Assembly (NCBI GenBank): GCA_963082975.1
Contig: OY720344.1
Location: 18,091,580-18,155,579, forward strand
DNA from: Labia minor
Taxonomy: Eukaryota > Arthropoda > Insecta > Dermaptera > Spongiphoridae
DNA length: 64,000 bases
Reading direction: 5' to 3'
The notes under the pieces were generated by a model. The model was not told the origin of the DNA and made no database searches. It was given only the letters and a program-made list of their open reading frames with translations. The translations under genes were made by a program, and so were the position numbers. Below are positions 1 to 10,900 of this stretch, in pieces (the stretch's first letter is position 1; every line of letters begins with the position of its first letter).

Positions 1-358
1 AATTTACAAATAAAATATTTTGGGGTAATGATTAAAAAAGTTCCACGACCGCTGGATTAGATGAAAAAAAATTAAAACGTGGTAGGTAATGAATGGTCCT
101 TTTCCGAATGAGCTACATTTCTAAAAGTGATAGAAAACTACAAATTTTGAATAATGCACGTATACCAAATTTCATTATTCTAGCTCAAACTGTTTTATGA
201 AATCTTGTCTACACACACACACACAAATACACCCAGACATTTTTCTCAATCTTAGTGAAAATGACTCAGGGACCTTCAAAACGTATAAAAACATCAAAAT
301 CTCGTAATCGAAAATTTTCGTGATCGAAATACTATCTCTGGCGAGATAGTAAAAATGA
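1..358 (+). repeat. Family A interspersed repeat, 3' part
   Basis: It matches the 3' half of the copies at 12449 and 24086: a CA-rich microsatellite, then GACTCAGGGACCTTCAAAAC, then the terminus GGCGAGATAGTAAAAAT at about 341-357. The 5' end lies left of the window. The class is unknown. Confidence 0.75.
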
Positions 359-1366
359 CATATTAACTAAAAATAAATAAAAAATTATTAATTAAAATTA
401 AATTTTAAAATAATTTTTTTACTTTTTAGTTCGTAATTAAAATAAGAGGAAAATTGAATCAATGCAAGAAGAAAAATAAATTCCAAAAAGGAAAATACTT
501 TGATTGAAATAAAAAATTCTTAACAAATAACTATCAATATAACAGATAAAGTAATAAATAAATGTGCCTGAAAAATATTTACATGTAAATGAAGAGACAA
601 TAAAACACATTTGCATATAAAAAAATATGTAGAATTATTATTATGTATCAACAGTCTTTTGTAAATATTCATGTATTTTTGGCATTACTTTACGTATTAT
701 GCAAATTTATAGTTATTATAAAATCAATGATCCATTGAACACACACACACAAACACTACCATACACAGATCGGCGCACATATACATTGATACAGGTACAT
801 ATTCATAATGTATATTTACTATAACTTACATTCATTATTTCATTCATTCGTCATTTTTCAGATGGTAATTTTATGATTATATGAATTCAAATAAAAATTA
901 TCAAGATATTTAACCACAAACAAATAATAATAACAACAACTACAATCATAGAAGCCAAAAACATTTCATCGGTCATTAAAACAAAACAACAAATAAAAAA
1001 AAACAAATCAATTGAATTTTTTTTCTTCTCATTTTCTTCTTTTTTTTCCTCCTTTTTTGTACCCCATCCCCTTATTCTCCCTTAACTCCTTCTCACAATT
1101 GAATTACAACAACAACAACAGAAAAAAAAACTTCAACTGTTGTTTAACTCAATTGATTGTCTTTTTTTATTTTAGTTTCATTTGATCATTGATTTTTATC
1201 TATAGCAAGTCTTCAATAATCAATTGATTTAAATAATGTTTAAATGTAAATAAATAAATCATAATGAATGAGAAGGTATTTATTATTATATTATCTTACG
1301 AATAATTCGTAATTAAACTTTAAATTAGATGGGTCAATTATTATTTATTTATTTTGAATATCCTCT

Positions 1367-1856
1367 TGGAGGCAGGGTAGCCGAGAGCGTAGGATACCAA
1401 CTTTCGGCGTTCGATTCCAACTAAGAACAAAAATTTTCAATTTAATTTAACATCAGCTGCCTCCGGCAAGCCCCACCATGGATGTCACCTTGTCGTATTG
1501 GGGGGCTTCGACTTAACTAAGAACATCCACGTCTCGGAGATGAGACTAGCAATCTACTCAAGAGACGCAAATCACAATTGCTCAAAGAACCACACACAGC
1601 CTCGAAAATTGGAATGATTAACACATTGACGACACGGCAACGAACCTATTACGGCAAATGGGTTAAGATTCGCCGTAAAAATGGAACGAACACGTAGGAA
1701 GAGCCAACGCGGAAAGGCTCGGGATGGAAGGCCAGCAACACAAGAGACCAAGCCACCGAAAAAATGGGCTGACTGCTGGGCGTACTCTTCCCAAAAAGGA
1801 CCTGAGGATAGTGAAGAAGAACAGGCCTTAGGCCTATAATAGAAGAAGAAGAAGAA
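1367..1856 (+). mobile_element. tRNA-derived SINE with (GAA)n tail
   Basis: The insertion is flanked by an 11-bp target duplication GAATATCCTCT (1356-1366 and 1857-1867). The head has tRNA-like promoter boxes: an A-box-like GGTAGCCGAGAGCGTAGG, then the B-box-like GCGTTCGATTCC. The 3' tail is a GAA/GAAGAA simple repeat. The body (about 1440-1830) is relatively G+C-rich and unrelated to the other SINE family in this window. Retroposition by a LINE partner is inferred from the duplication and tail. Confidence 0.82.
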
Positions 1857-1890
1857 GAATATCCTCTATTAAATTCATTATATACGTATA

Positions 1891-2747
1891 GTACCTAGTT
1901 CACCGAGCCGCCGCTTGGTCATTAAAAAAAATTATTCCTTATTATCGGGTTTTACTGGTAATAATAATAACTGGTTCACCGAGCCACCGTTCAAATAATT
2001 TAAAAGAACATAAATTAAAAAAAATAGTCACATAAAACATACAACCCTTAAACGTACGTATTAATGCACTGAAGACAGAAAAGTATAGCCTGTGGATATA
2101 ACATAATATATATATATTTCATAATTTGATTTTATTTATATTTTTATAATATTTTGGATTTAAGGAAGCTGTCTTTCATTTAAATTTTCTATTTTAACTT
2201 AAGAAAAAACAAATAAAGTTGATTTTTCCCGAGGCTGAAACCAATACAGATCGATTTTTCTTTATAAAAATTATCTATGGTGTGAATTTCAATAAACTCC
2301 TTCGAGCGGTTTAATATTTCAAAAATACAAATATATATATATACTACTTTATACGCTACTTTCGCCTTCATAAGAAAAATGGAAAAACAGGAATATCGCG
2401 TCTTGGTTAAACGTTGTTTTTTAATGGGCAAAACTTGTGAACAATCATTGAAGTGGTTGCAGAAATGTTATCCCACATCTGCTCCTTCGATAACAACAGT
2501 TTATCAAGACGCGATATTCCTGTTTTTCCATTTTTCTTATGAAGGCGAAAGTAGCGTCACTCAAACGACTGTAGCTTGTAAACGAATGGACGAAATGTCA
2601 TGATACTTCATACATAAACTAGTAACAGATGAGCCTATCGAAATGACTCATGTTCATTTTCTAGTGGCGTTACCTATTGAAAAATCCCGGGACTTTTCAG
2701 CCCATGTAGTATATATACAATTTTTGTTAGTATAATAAGATAAGATA
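1891..2747 (-). repeat. Family CD repeat (Helitron-like?), interrupted
   Basis: The minus-strand copy runs from the 5' end ATCTTATCTTATTATACTA at 2730-2747 to the hairpin-rich 3' end (ACCGAGCC/GGCTCGGT type motifs at 1900-1990). The conserved middle AAACCGCTCGAAGGA..., CGATCTGTATTGGTTTCAGC is at 2225-2320. It is interrupted by the mariner fold-back at 2353-2557 and flanking sequence. Confidence 0.65.
2353..2557 (+). mobile_element. Mariner-derived fold-back: 53-bp perfect inverted repeat with 99-nt loop
   Basis: The arms 2353-2405 and 2505-2557 are exact reverse complements. The left arm contains the start of a mariner transposase (MEKQEYRVLVKRCFLMGKT from 2379), and the loop continues it (KWLQKCYPTSAPSITTVYQ). 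The MxKxExRVLxKxCFLMGK...CYPxSAPS pattern is typical of the N-terminal helix-turn-helix of mariner transposases. Only the first ~45 residues are present, so the protein is nonfunctional. A transcript could form a long hairpin. Confidence 0.85.
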
Positions 2748-3035
2748 TGAAAATAAGCTATACTCTTTATCAATATCTATTAAGAAACAAAAACAAAAAA
2801 ACTTGAAATTTAGCTTTTGGAAGATCAATTAACATATTAAACTATGCTATTCTAAACTTATCTATGCTCATATAAAGTGGGTGATGTGAGTAAATGCAGT
2901 ATTTTTACGGCATATAACCTGTAGATATTAATTACTTCTTATTTTTTGATAGTTCATAATATTATTTTTTGCATTTTGATTTGTTGACTACAATTCGTAC
3001 CTCCAAATAGTAACTAATTTAAATCCTTATTAATA

Positions 3036-3745
3036 AAACAAAAAACCTCTTACTTTGGTATATCTTTCGCAAGGACAGCGCCTATCAAATCGGTTATATC
3101 AATTAGGTTTTCCATGATCAGAAGAACTGGTCCTATCATCCTTTACCTTGATTTTCTTGTTCGAAGGCGCTACTTTTTATCAAGTAGCTTCTAAATCAGG
3201 GGTGGCCAACCCGCGGCCCGCGGGCCGCATGTGGCCCGCCGTAAACATTTTTGCGGCCCGCGAGATTCATCACACTTTTATATTCTGCGCCCTCATGAAA
3301 CAAATATCGCACTTGTGAAATAAATATGATTTCATTTTTTTATTTCGTTGTTTCTTTTTTTATTTTGAGTATTATATATTTTTTACAATGTGCATTCAGT
3401 ATCATTACTATTATATTATATATGTTTATATGTAAAAATAATAGTAAACATAATAAAAATTCATTATTTTTCAATTTGTCACACCAAACAATATCTATAA
3501 TGGGTCTAAATCTAATATGGGTATGTATAATTTTATATGCGGCCCGCGAAGTTATGATGCATTTCCAAAGCGGCCCGCAAGATCATTTGGGTTGGCCATC
3601 ATTGTTCTAAATGTTGATCACGGAGGCTGGGTTGACTCCGTCCCATAGACCCCAGCTAGAGAAATTCCCTTGCCCAGCCCGGTACTTGAACCCGGGACCA
3701 CGAGAATGTGATCCAGCTCTGCTACCTCCCACCTTGTGGCGCCTC
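3036..3745 (-). mobile_element. tRNA-derived SINE, split by a hAT insertion
   Basis: Bounded by a 14-bp target duplication AATCCTTATTAATA (3022-3035 and 3746-3759). On the minus strand the head (from 3745) is tRNA-like, with B-box-like GTCCCGGGTTCAAGTACCGG. The body matches the SINE at 53924-54205 (GAAATT..., AGCTGGG, CAACCCAGCCTCC, and a shared 3' end near GGCGCTGTCCTTGC). A hAT element occupies 3197-3604 plus its duplicated target. Confidence 0.85.
3197..3604. mobile_element. hAT-like nonautonomous element
   Basis: 408 bp starting CAGGGGTGGCCAACCC and ending GGGTTGGCCATCATTG, with an exact 8-bp target duplication TTCTAAAT (3189-3196 and 3605-3612). The ends are rich in GGCCCGC motifs. The TIR and 8-bp duplication are hAT hallmarks. 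No transposase remnant was recognised; the open frame inside is A+T-rich and hydrophobic with no similarity I know. Confidence 0.85.
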
Positions 3746-4012
3746 AATCCTTATTAATACATATTGATATGTGCATATTTCATTTCTAAATTTCAATTTT
3801 AAATAATTTCATTTATTGGTATACATGTATCTAATATACAATCTAACTATCATTTTAATTATATTTTCAATCAAAAAAATCAATTCTTTCTTTTATTACT
3901 AATTAGATATTTAGTTGAAATTCTAATATTTAATATATTGATGAAAACGAAATAGAGGTTCTTACCTATATAGACTGACCAATAACAAAATATTAACCAT
4001 ATTATTTATTTT

Positions 4013-4016
<4 letters not shown>

Positions 4017-4045
<29 letters not shown>
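4017..4045. repeat. (TA)n microsatellite
   Basis: Uninterrupted TA dinucleotides. A compound CA/TA tract follows at about 4283-4337. Confidence 0.9.
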
Positions 4046-4049
<4 letters not shown>

Positions 4050-4283
4050 AGATAAAATTATAATAATTTTTCTTTTTAATGGTTCTTTTTTTTATCAATT
4101 TACTTTATTTAAAAAAGAATCTATCGATTATTGAAAGTTTTTTTTTTATTTTCATTTATTCAGAGAAAACGTTTAACATTTTATTATTATTATTTTTTTT
4201 TTAAATTTTAATTAAAAGCAAGTGAATGACATTTTTATGACATGAACGAAATGGCTGTTCATTAAATGTAACCCTCCATTTTT

Positions 4284-4325
<42 letters not shown>

Positions 4326-4697
4326 CATATATATATTTATTTTCTTTTCGAAATAGTAGGAAGGTGATGTTAACGGAGGGAGGCAAATGAGAAAGAGAGA
4401 GAGAAGTATGAAGTGTAGGATGTTAGAAATCGTTTGAACGTTTTGATTAACTCAACTACTCTCTTAACTTTTTTCTCCACTTGTTCTATGGTTTTTCTCT
4501 CTCTTTTTTTAACTTTATTTTATTTTATTCCTTAACCTTTTATATAAATATATGGGTATAGTCTACCTTCTTGATTTTTATCCTCCTTCAAATCAAACTT
4601 GATTATTATTATTATTATTATTATTATTCGTTTATCTTTTATACACGTCCAAGAGACGAAAACAATAACTAACAACACCACACATATATATATAATA

Positions 4698-5130
4698 CGA
4701 AGGCAGGTCAATAAGTCCGCGACTTTTTGAATTTACTGTTCTTAACATGTTCCTGCCGGCATGTACCACCGGTGGCTCATGCCGCCACATAAAATAAATA
4801 GACAAATTATGGAGCCGGGGGGAAACGTGTTAAATGAAATGGCAACACTGTACTGTTCCTGTCAGCTAATTCATGTCAAAATTTGAACCAGCTGGGTCTT
4901 TTAGTTTTTGTTTGACATCCATTAATAGCAGACTACCAATAATTTTAGAAATAGCTCGGGGGAAAGAGATTTTACTCCAACGATGAAATCATCTCACAAA
5001 CAAGCTTATTTTGATGACCTCGACAAATCTTTTTTGGAAGGGATAAAAAAATTGTATAGAGCTAAAGTAATTTTTAATCAAAAAACCTGTCTTTAATTCA
5101 AAAAGTCACGGACTTATTGACCTACCCTAG
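4698..5130 (+). mobile_element. Internally deleted mariner element, copy 1 of the GGCAGGTCAATAAGTC family
   Basis: Termini CGAAGGCAGGTCAATAAGTC and (reverse complement) CTAGGGTAGGTCAATAAGTC form imperfect inverted repeats. The right third on the + strand (about 4950-5070) reads as a broken mariner C-terminus (YFDDLDKSFLEGIKKL). The related copy is at 61720-62207. It is too short and frameshifted to encode a transposase. Confidence 0.75.
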
Positions 5131-5811
5131 TTTATATACTCTCTACTACTATAATTTTATTATTATCTAAAATTCTATTAGTATTTTGAATTTCTTGGCA
5201 TTTAATATATAAAATTTAAATATTATTATTATATAGGCCTATAATTTGATTTTTTTTATTTTTATACTTGAATGGAAAAAAAGTATAAATGGAAACACGA
5301 TGAAAAATGGCCATGCCGTGTGTTGTATCCCATTTAATTTCACTTAATCACAAACACCGTCTCCGACTTCCAGCTCGTGACTCATTTATTGTTCAACTAA
5401 ATGTTACGATTTATTTTTTATTTTTTTCATAGGAAAATGAAAAAGTTTCTTAAATTTGAATTATATCATATACTTTTTTAAAAAATAATATAATAAAATG
5501 GGTGAATAATCATTTTCTGAATCTTTCTTATACATACATACATATATTATATTTATAAATATAAATTTTTCAATTTTAATTTTTAATGACTCTGAATTAA
5601 TGACAAAAAAATTATTATATTTCGTTTTTTTTTTTTTAAATACCTTCAAGACACTAAAATTGATTCTTTAGATTATTTATAGGTAGGATGAATAATAAAT
5701 TACTTTTAAATTGTTTCTCAATCTCCACAAATAAAACTAAACTATATATAATGTTTTAACTTAAAATCAATAAAATTGTATAATTTCCACATTTTAGATG
5801 TTAAACTTAAT

Positions 5812-6903
5812 AAGCGGGAGTGTCCTCCCCTAGACTTTCCCGCATATAAATAGGTATAAAGAGTTGTGAATGAATATTTAGAAGGTAATAAAGTGCTACT
5901 TCCGGTTAACTGATATTTTAAATGTAAAAAAACAGATATGGATATAATATAAATATTTTTAATTTTATTTTATTTATAATATATAAGGGCTGGCTGTGAC
6001 GTCATGAAGTGCTGGGTGACTTCATATAATTTTAAATTAAGAAAAAACTAATGAAGATGATTTTTCTCGAGGATAAAACCAATACAAAGTGCATAACACG
6101 TGGAGATATGTCCTCACGTGAAATTTGATATGAAAATAACCCTTCACTTCCTCTCTTCGATCGGCAATACTAGCACTTCCGGTTTCCGGATTTGCACCAA
6201 AAGTTGATCCATTCATCATACTGATGCATTAAGTAAATATACCAAATTTCATCAAAATCCGTTGAGCCGTTCAAGCTGTACACATCTCTACGGACACACA
6301 GCGGACGGACGGACAGACATCATGCTAAAAATACTTTTTTCTGTTAAGAAAATGCATGGTTCGTGGAGATATGTACCTAAAAATATCCACAGGTGAAATT
6401 TGGTGTGAAAACAATACCTCCCTTACTATCGTCGGTCGGTAAAAAGGAAACGCTACTTGTATAGGTAAAATGTCACTTCCGGTAGTCAGATCATGATGAA
6501 ATTCTGAATTTTTTTCATATTTTTAAATCTATATACAAAATATGAAGAAAATATCTCGAAGCAAACTGGTACTTTACTTGAAAGGTAAACGCAACCATTG
6601 TAGGTAAAGTACCACTTCCGGTTAACCGATTTTGACGAAATTTTGATAGAAATCTACAAACTGTGAATAATATCGGTGTACCAAATTTCGAAGTCCTAAC
6701 TTGAGTAGTTTTTGAGTAAATTTGCTTACAGACATTACATACATACATACATACATACATACACACACACAGACATAATTCCAAAAATGGTATTTTCCGA
6801 CTCAGGGAGGTCTAAAACGTCAAGATCTATCGAAATCTCGAAGTCGAAATTTTTGACGATTCCAATACTTCCCTTATACGAAGTATGCGGGAAAGTAAAA
6901 ATG
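5812..6903 (+). repeat. Family E mosaic repeat with embedded B/D-like modules
   Basis: Terminal modules: GGGAGTGTCCTCCC plus ACTTTCCCGCAT at 5834-5845, and the exact complement ATGCGGGAAAGT at 6885-6896 followed by AAAAATG. Inside are segments recognisable from family D (6030-6090) and family B (6100-6440: ATCATGCTAAAAATAC, TATCGTCGGTCGGTAAAAA). The motif CACTTCCGGTTAACYGAT occurs twice (about 5896 and 6612). This is probably nested or recombined insertions. Confidence 0.6.
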
Positions 6904-7485
6904 AAAAAAATGAAAAAATAGTTGGTAAAATATTTGCAATTTGTATTTAAAATAAACTAAAAATATAAAATCAAGAATTTGGAAAAAATGAGAATTAAAT
7001 GGAAATGGTCTGTTGAGTTCAAAAAATTTTTGCTTTAATTAACATCACAAACAGATATATATGTATATCAATATATATAATTTCCGTCGTATGTATGTAA
7101 TGTCTGTAACATTATGAAGTTAGTTACAAATTGTCAAAATTATTAATTTGTAACTAACTTCATTTTTTAAAGATTTTTGTTATTATTAAATATTGAAAAT
7201 GATAAAAAAGTTATTACGATGATTTGAATAAAGTTAATAATTTTATATTCTAAGAAGAGTTTTATGCCGCCGGCAGCATATGATGCCGGGTACTGCTAGT
7301 ATATTTAAAAGTTGAGATTAATGAATTTAGTGTAATCTTTCTGTTCTGGATTGATTTATCAATACTATGAAAAAATAAAAATAAAAATGGAACAAAGTTT
7401 GCTGGTAGTAAAAAAAAGGTTTTCTTAAATATTAATTTTTAATTTAATTTATTAATTTTTCTTTTTCTTTTTGTTTTGTTTTTAG

Positions 7486-7927
7486 ATGAATTTTGTCAAG
7501 AGTTTCCACATAATTTAATACCAACCCCAGGCTATTGGATTGAGTGTTCACGTCAAAAAATTACATCAGATACAATTTGGGATGAAAGTGAATCCGAACA
7601 TGAACTACACGAAGAGGAAGAGGAAGAGGAAGAGAATGAAGATGGTGGTGGTGGTGGTGGGGATGATAAAGTGACATCCTCTGGTGGTGATGACCAATGT
7701 CATGAAGAGGATGAAGATGGTGATGATGGCTCACCAAAAAAGAAAACTGTCATTGAAGATCAATGGGAAAAAAATCAAGGATTTGAATTGACAAGCGTTG
7801 AACAAGAAACATATGAAAAATATTTTTATGGCACCGAACATTGGAACTATTTTACAAATGATGAAGATTTGGGCCCCGTTATCCTTAGCATCAAACAAGA
7901 AACATTGAATGGACGAGATCAATTTCG
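7486..7927 (+). CDS. Exon 1 in window: Rap1GAP-like N-terminal region with acidic/Gly-rich tract
   Basis: The acceptor is a pyrimidine-rich stretch ending TTTTTAG at 7485, and the donor is GTGAGT at 7928. The exon opens with the last two bases of a split codon, so an upstream exon must exist. It encodes [20 protein letters not shown], which aligns with the GGYWIEG segment of Rap1GAP, and ends with [15 protein letters not shown] and [11 protein letters not shown], matching the RIYRKHFLGKEHFNYYS region. Between these lie about 70 residues dominated by Glu/Asp, with a run of eight Glu and a run of six Gly that the vertebrate Rap1GAP I recall does not have. The tract is written in near-pure GAA/GAG/GAT and GGT codons, so it probably grew by repeat slippage. 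The exon ends on two bases (CG) of an Arg codon completed by exon 2. Confidence 0.9.
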
Positions 7928-10900
7928 GTGAGTTAAAAATATTACTTTTATTACATAATAAATAATAATAATGGTAATTATTCACTTTAGCATATTTATC
8001 ATGAAATAGGTTAAAACTTTACCAGTGGATTCCTTTTTGTACTTCTAGTTTACGAGATAAAATTTTTTTGAGTTTGACAGATTAGTTGGTTATGAAAGTC
8101 GAAATGATCAGTCATTAAGTAATGTTTTATTGACTTCACTAATTATTCACATATTCACTAATTTTCTGTTTTTTCGGTTCGGTTTAGATATAGGAAAATT
8201 ACTTAATTAATTAATTTTTTTTATTGATTAATTTAATTAATTAATTTTCCCATATCTAAACCGAACCGAAGAAACAGAAAATTGATAAAGCCCTCTTGTG
8301 GGCAAATCAATAAAACATAAACATGATAGTTAAATTGAATTTATATGCAAATTTTAATAATTTTAATCTTGTAAACTCTAGAATCGACAGTCAAATATTG
8401 AAGGAAAGTATCTTTGAAATTAAAAAAGGAATCCACTGGTAAAGTTTTATCCAAATCCATGATACATATACTAAAGTGAACATTTACCATAATAATAATA
8501 ATAATAATAATAATATATTTAATAAAGAATAAAGATTTAAAAAGAATTCAATTTCATCAATCAATAAATTATATTCATATTTTATGTGCTTTTCAATTAC
8601 AATATCATTTATTGATGTTCTTGTTTTCAATTTGTTTCTCTTCATATATCGAAATTTCATGTAAAAAAACAAAAGTTTTATTTATAATTAAATCTTTAAA
8701 AATAATCTATAACAAAATCAATCAATCAATTAATTGCCATATATAAAAGTTTTAAATTTAGCTTTATATATAGTACCGGGACCCCGAGCCTCGGCTCGGT
8801 ACTTAAGTTAAAAAAAATGATTCATTATTATTGGATTTGGCTGGTAATATTAATACCTGGGACACCGAGCTCTCGCTCTACCCTTTAAAAAATATTGATA
8901 CACAATTCTTTAATTATTTATTACAATTATTAAATGTTACACATTTGCATCAATCTGATTAAAATTAATGAACTTGTGCTCCTCAATAATACATAAATAT
9001 ATAATATATAGGTACATATATTTTTTTTCTATAGTGTTTTTTTGAAAAACTGTTTAGCGCCCCAAGTGGTTATAAAACAAACTAAAGACAAAAAAACGTG
9101 CTTTGCAGCTTTTCGGAATTAAAAAAGCAAAATTGGCAGTCGTGGGACTGGCCGACAGAAGTGAAAACTTCTGCGTAAGAAATTTTAAAACAGACGAAAT
9201 TCGCGCTATTTCACGAGAAAGATGAATTTCATATGCATGTATATATATATAACTTATATATTATTTTAAACATATATTTTAAACAAATTTGTAACTTATA
9301 TTTATATATATATAAATACACAACTTTGTTTAAAATATTGCAATACGAACTGTTTTATAATTCTTATCTCTAACATAAAATATATATTTATTATGTGAAG
9401 TTCATTTCGTATAATTTTGATTATATATGTATATATGAAATGAACTTTACATAATAAATATATATTTATATGTTAGAGATAATTTATAAAACAGTTCTAA
9501 TGACAATTCAAATTTCGCGCTCTGTTATAAGAAATTTGAAAGCAGATGGTTTCATGGTGTTGGTCACGATCACGCGAGTTCTATACTTTTTCCCCATCCC
9601 GCAAAAGTGCTCAACGCCGCTAAAGAAGTTTTCACTTCAAAAATTATTTAATATTTGGAAATATATCTGACTTATAGAAAAAATGAATATTAATTAAAGA
9701 AAGAAATAGTTTTTAAAATATCCTGAATAATATGTAACAATTTTCAAGATAGAAATTTATTACAATATTACAATTATTAACTGTTGCATCATTGCATCAA
9801 TCTGATTAAAATGAATGGAACTTCGGGTACTCAATAATAATAAATAAAATAATATTAATAAATATATTGAATAATATTTTATTGAAAAAATATTAAAACT
9901 TATAAAACTATCTAAAACTTTATTAATAAAAGAACAATGAATAAATAAATATAGAATAGTAATTTATTAAAAAGTAAACAATAGATAAAAAGAAAAAAAA
10001 ATAACAAAATCATTATTTTCATTTTTAAATAACGATTCACCCGGCGAGTTTCGAACCGACGAAATCCACTCGTTAAAACATCAGTCCAACCGCTGGACTA
10101 TATGTATTTAGATAAAAAATTGTCATTTTTTTACTGTCTTAGCAGGCAGTATTAAAAATTTTGACGTTTTCCATATAATATATAATTTTCAATTAAGAAA
10201 TTAATAATGAAGCTGTATGTTTCAAGAGATATCATCAATAAAACTTAATTTTTCTTTATAAATACTATATCTAGTGTGAATTTGAAAAAAATCGTTAGAG
10301 CGGTTTTTGAGAACCAATATATATAGATAAATACATATATACAATTTTAGCTAGCATAATAAGATAAGATACATATATATACACATATATACACGTGGAT
10401 ACATATATATTCTTTTTCATGTTTATCTTGTTAATTTAAATAAAAATGTACATACGTTTACGAACATACGCATAAGTCACTTTTATGTCAGTTATATAAA
10501 AAATTAATAATAAATAATTTTACATATTCACCATTAAAAGATTAATTTCATATATTTTTAGTATAATCTCTCTAAATACTACATAAAATCTAAATAAAAA
10601 ATATATTAAAAAAAACTCTTATTTAAACAAATTAGAAACGCACAAAAAAAAGAGAAAATAATTTTTACAAAAATAACCTGAATTATTTTTTTTTTTTTTA
10701 TTTTTTTTTATTCTAATCCTAATAGATTCATTTAATAAAAATGAATATCTGGGTTTTAGTTTATAATATTAATAGTATTTTATTTAATTATGTTGTTTTT
10801 TATATTCTGGACAATTTAGAAAAATTTAAATACTTAGAATCTGTAATCACGAAGAATAATATTCGAGAAGAATTTAAAGCGAGGTTGCAATCTGGAAAAG

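Larger units (their letters stand above)
1..7485 (+). other. Intron or upstream region before the first visible exon
   Basis: No coding exon was recognised here. It contains a family A fragment (1-358), a SINE with target duplications (1367-1856), a family CD copy (1891-2747) holding a mariner fold-back, a second SINE split by a hAT element (3036-3745), TA/CA microsatellites around 4017-4335, a mariner remnant (4698-5130) and a mosaic repeat (5812-6903). Segments 359-1366, 5131-5811 and 6904-7485 are A+T-rich with nothing else visible. Because exon 1 begins inside a codon, this must be intron at least near its right end. Confidence 0.7.

Noticed and set aside
3326..3610. 94-residue open frame as a small membrane protein
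   Set aside because: It lies wholly within a nonautonomous hAT element and overlaps its terminal repeat; the hydrophobicity follows from T-rich sequence.
7259..7302. GCCGCCGGCAGCAT...CCGGGTACTGCTAGT as a Helitron 3' end
   Set aside because: The hairpin plus CTAGT looks suggestive, but no matching 5' end or second copy was found in the window.
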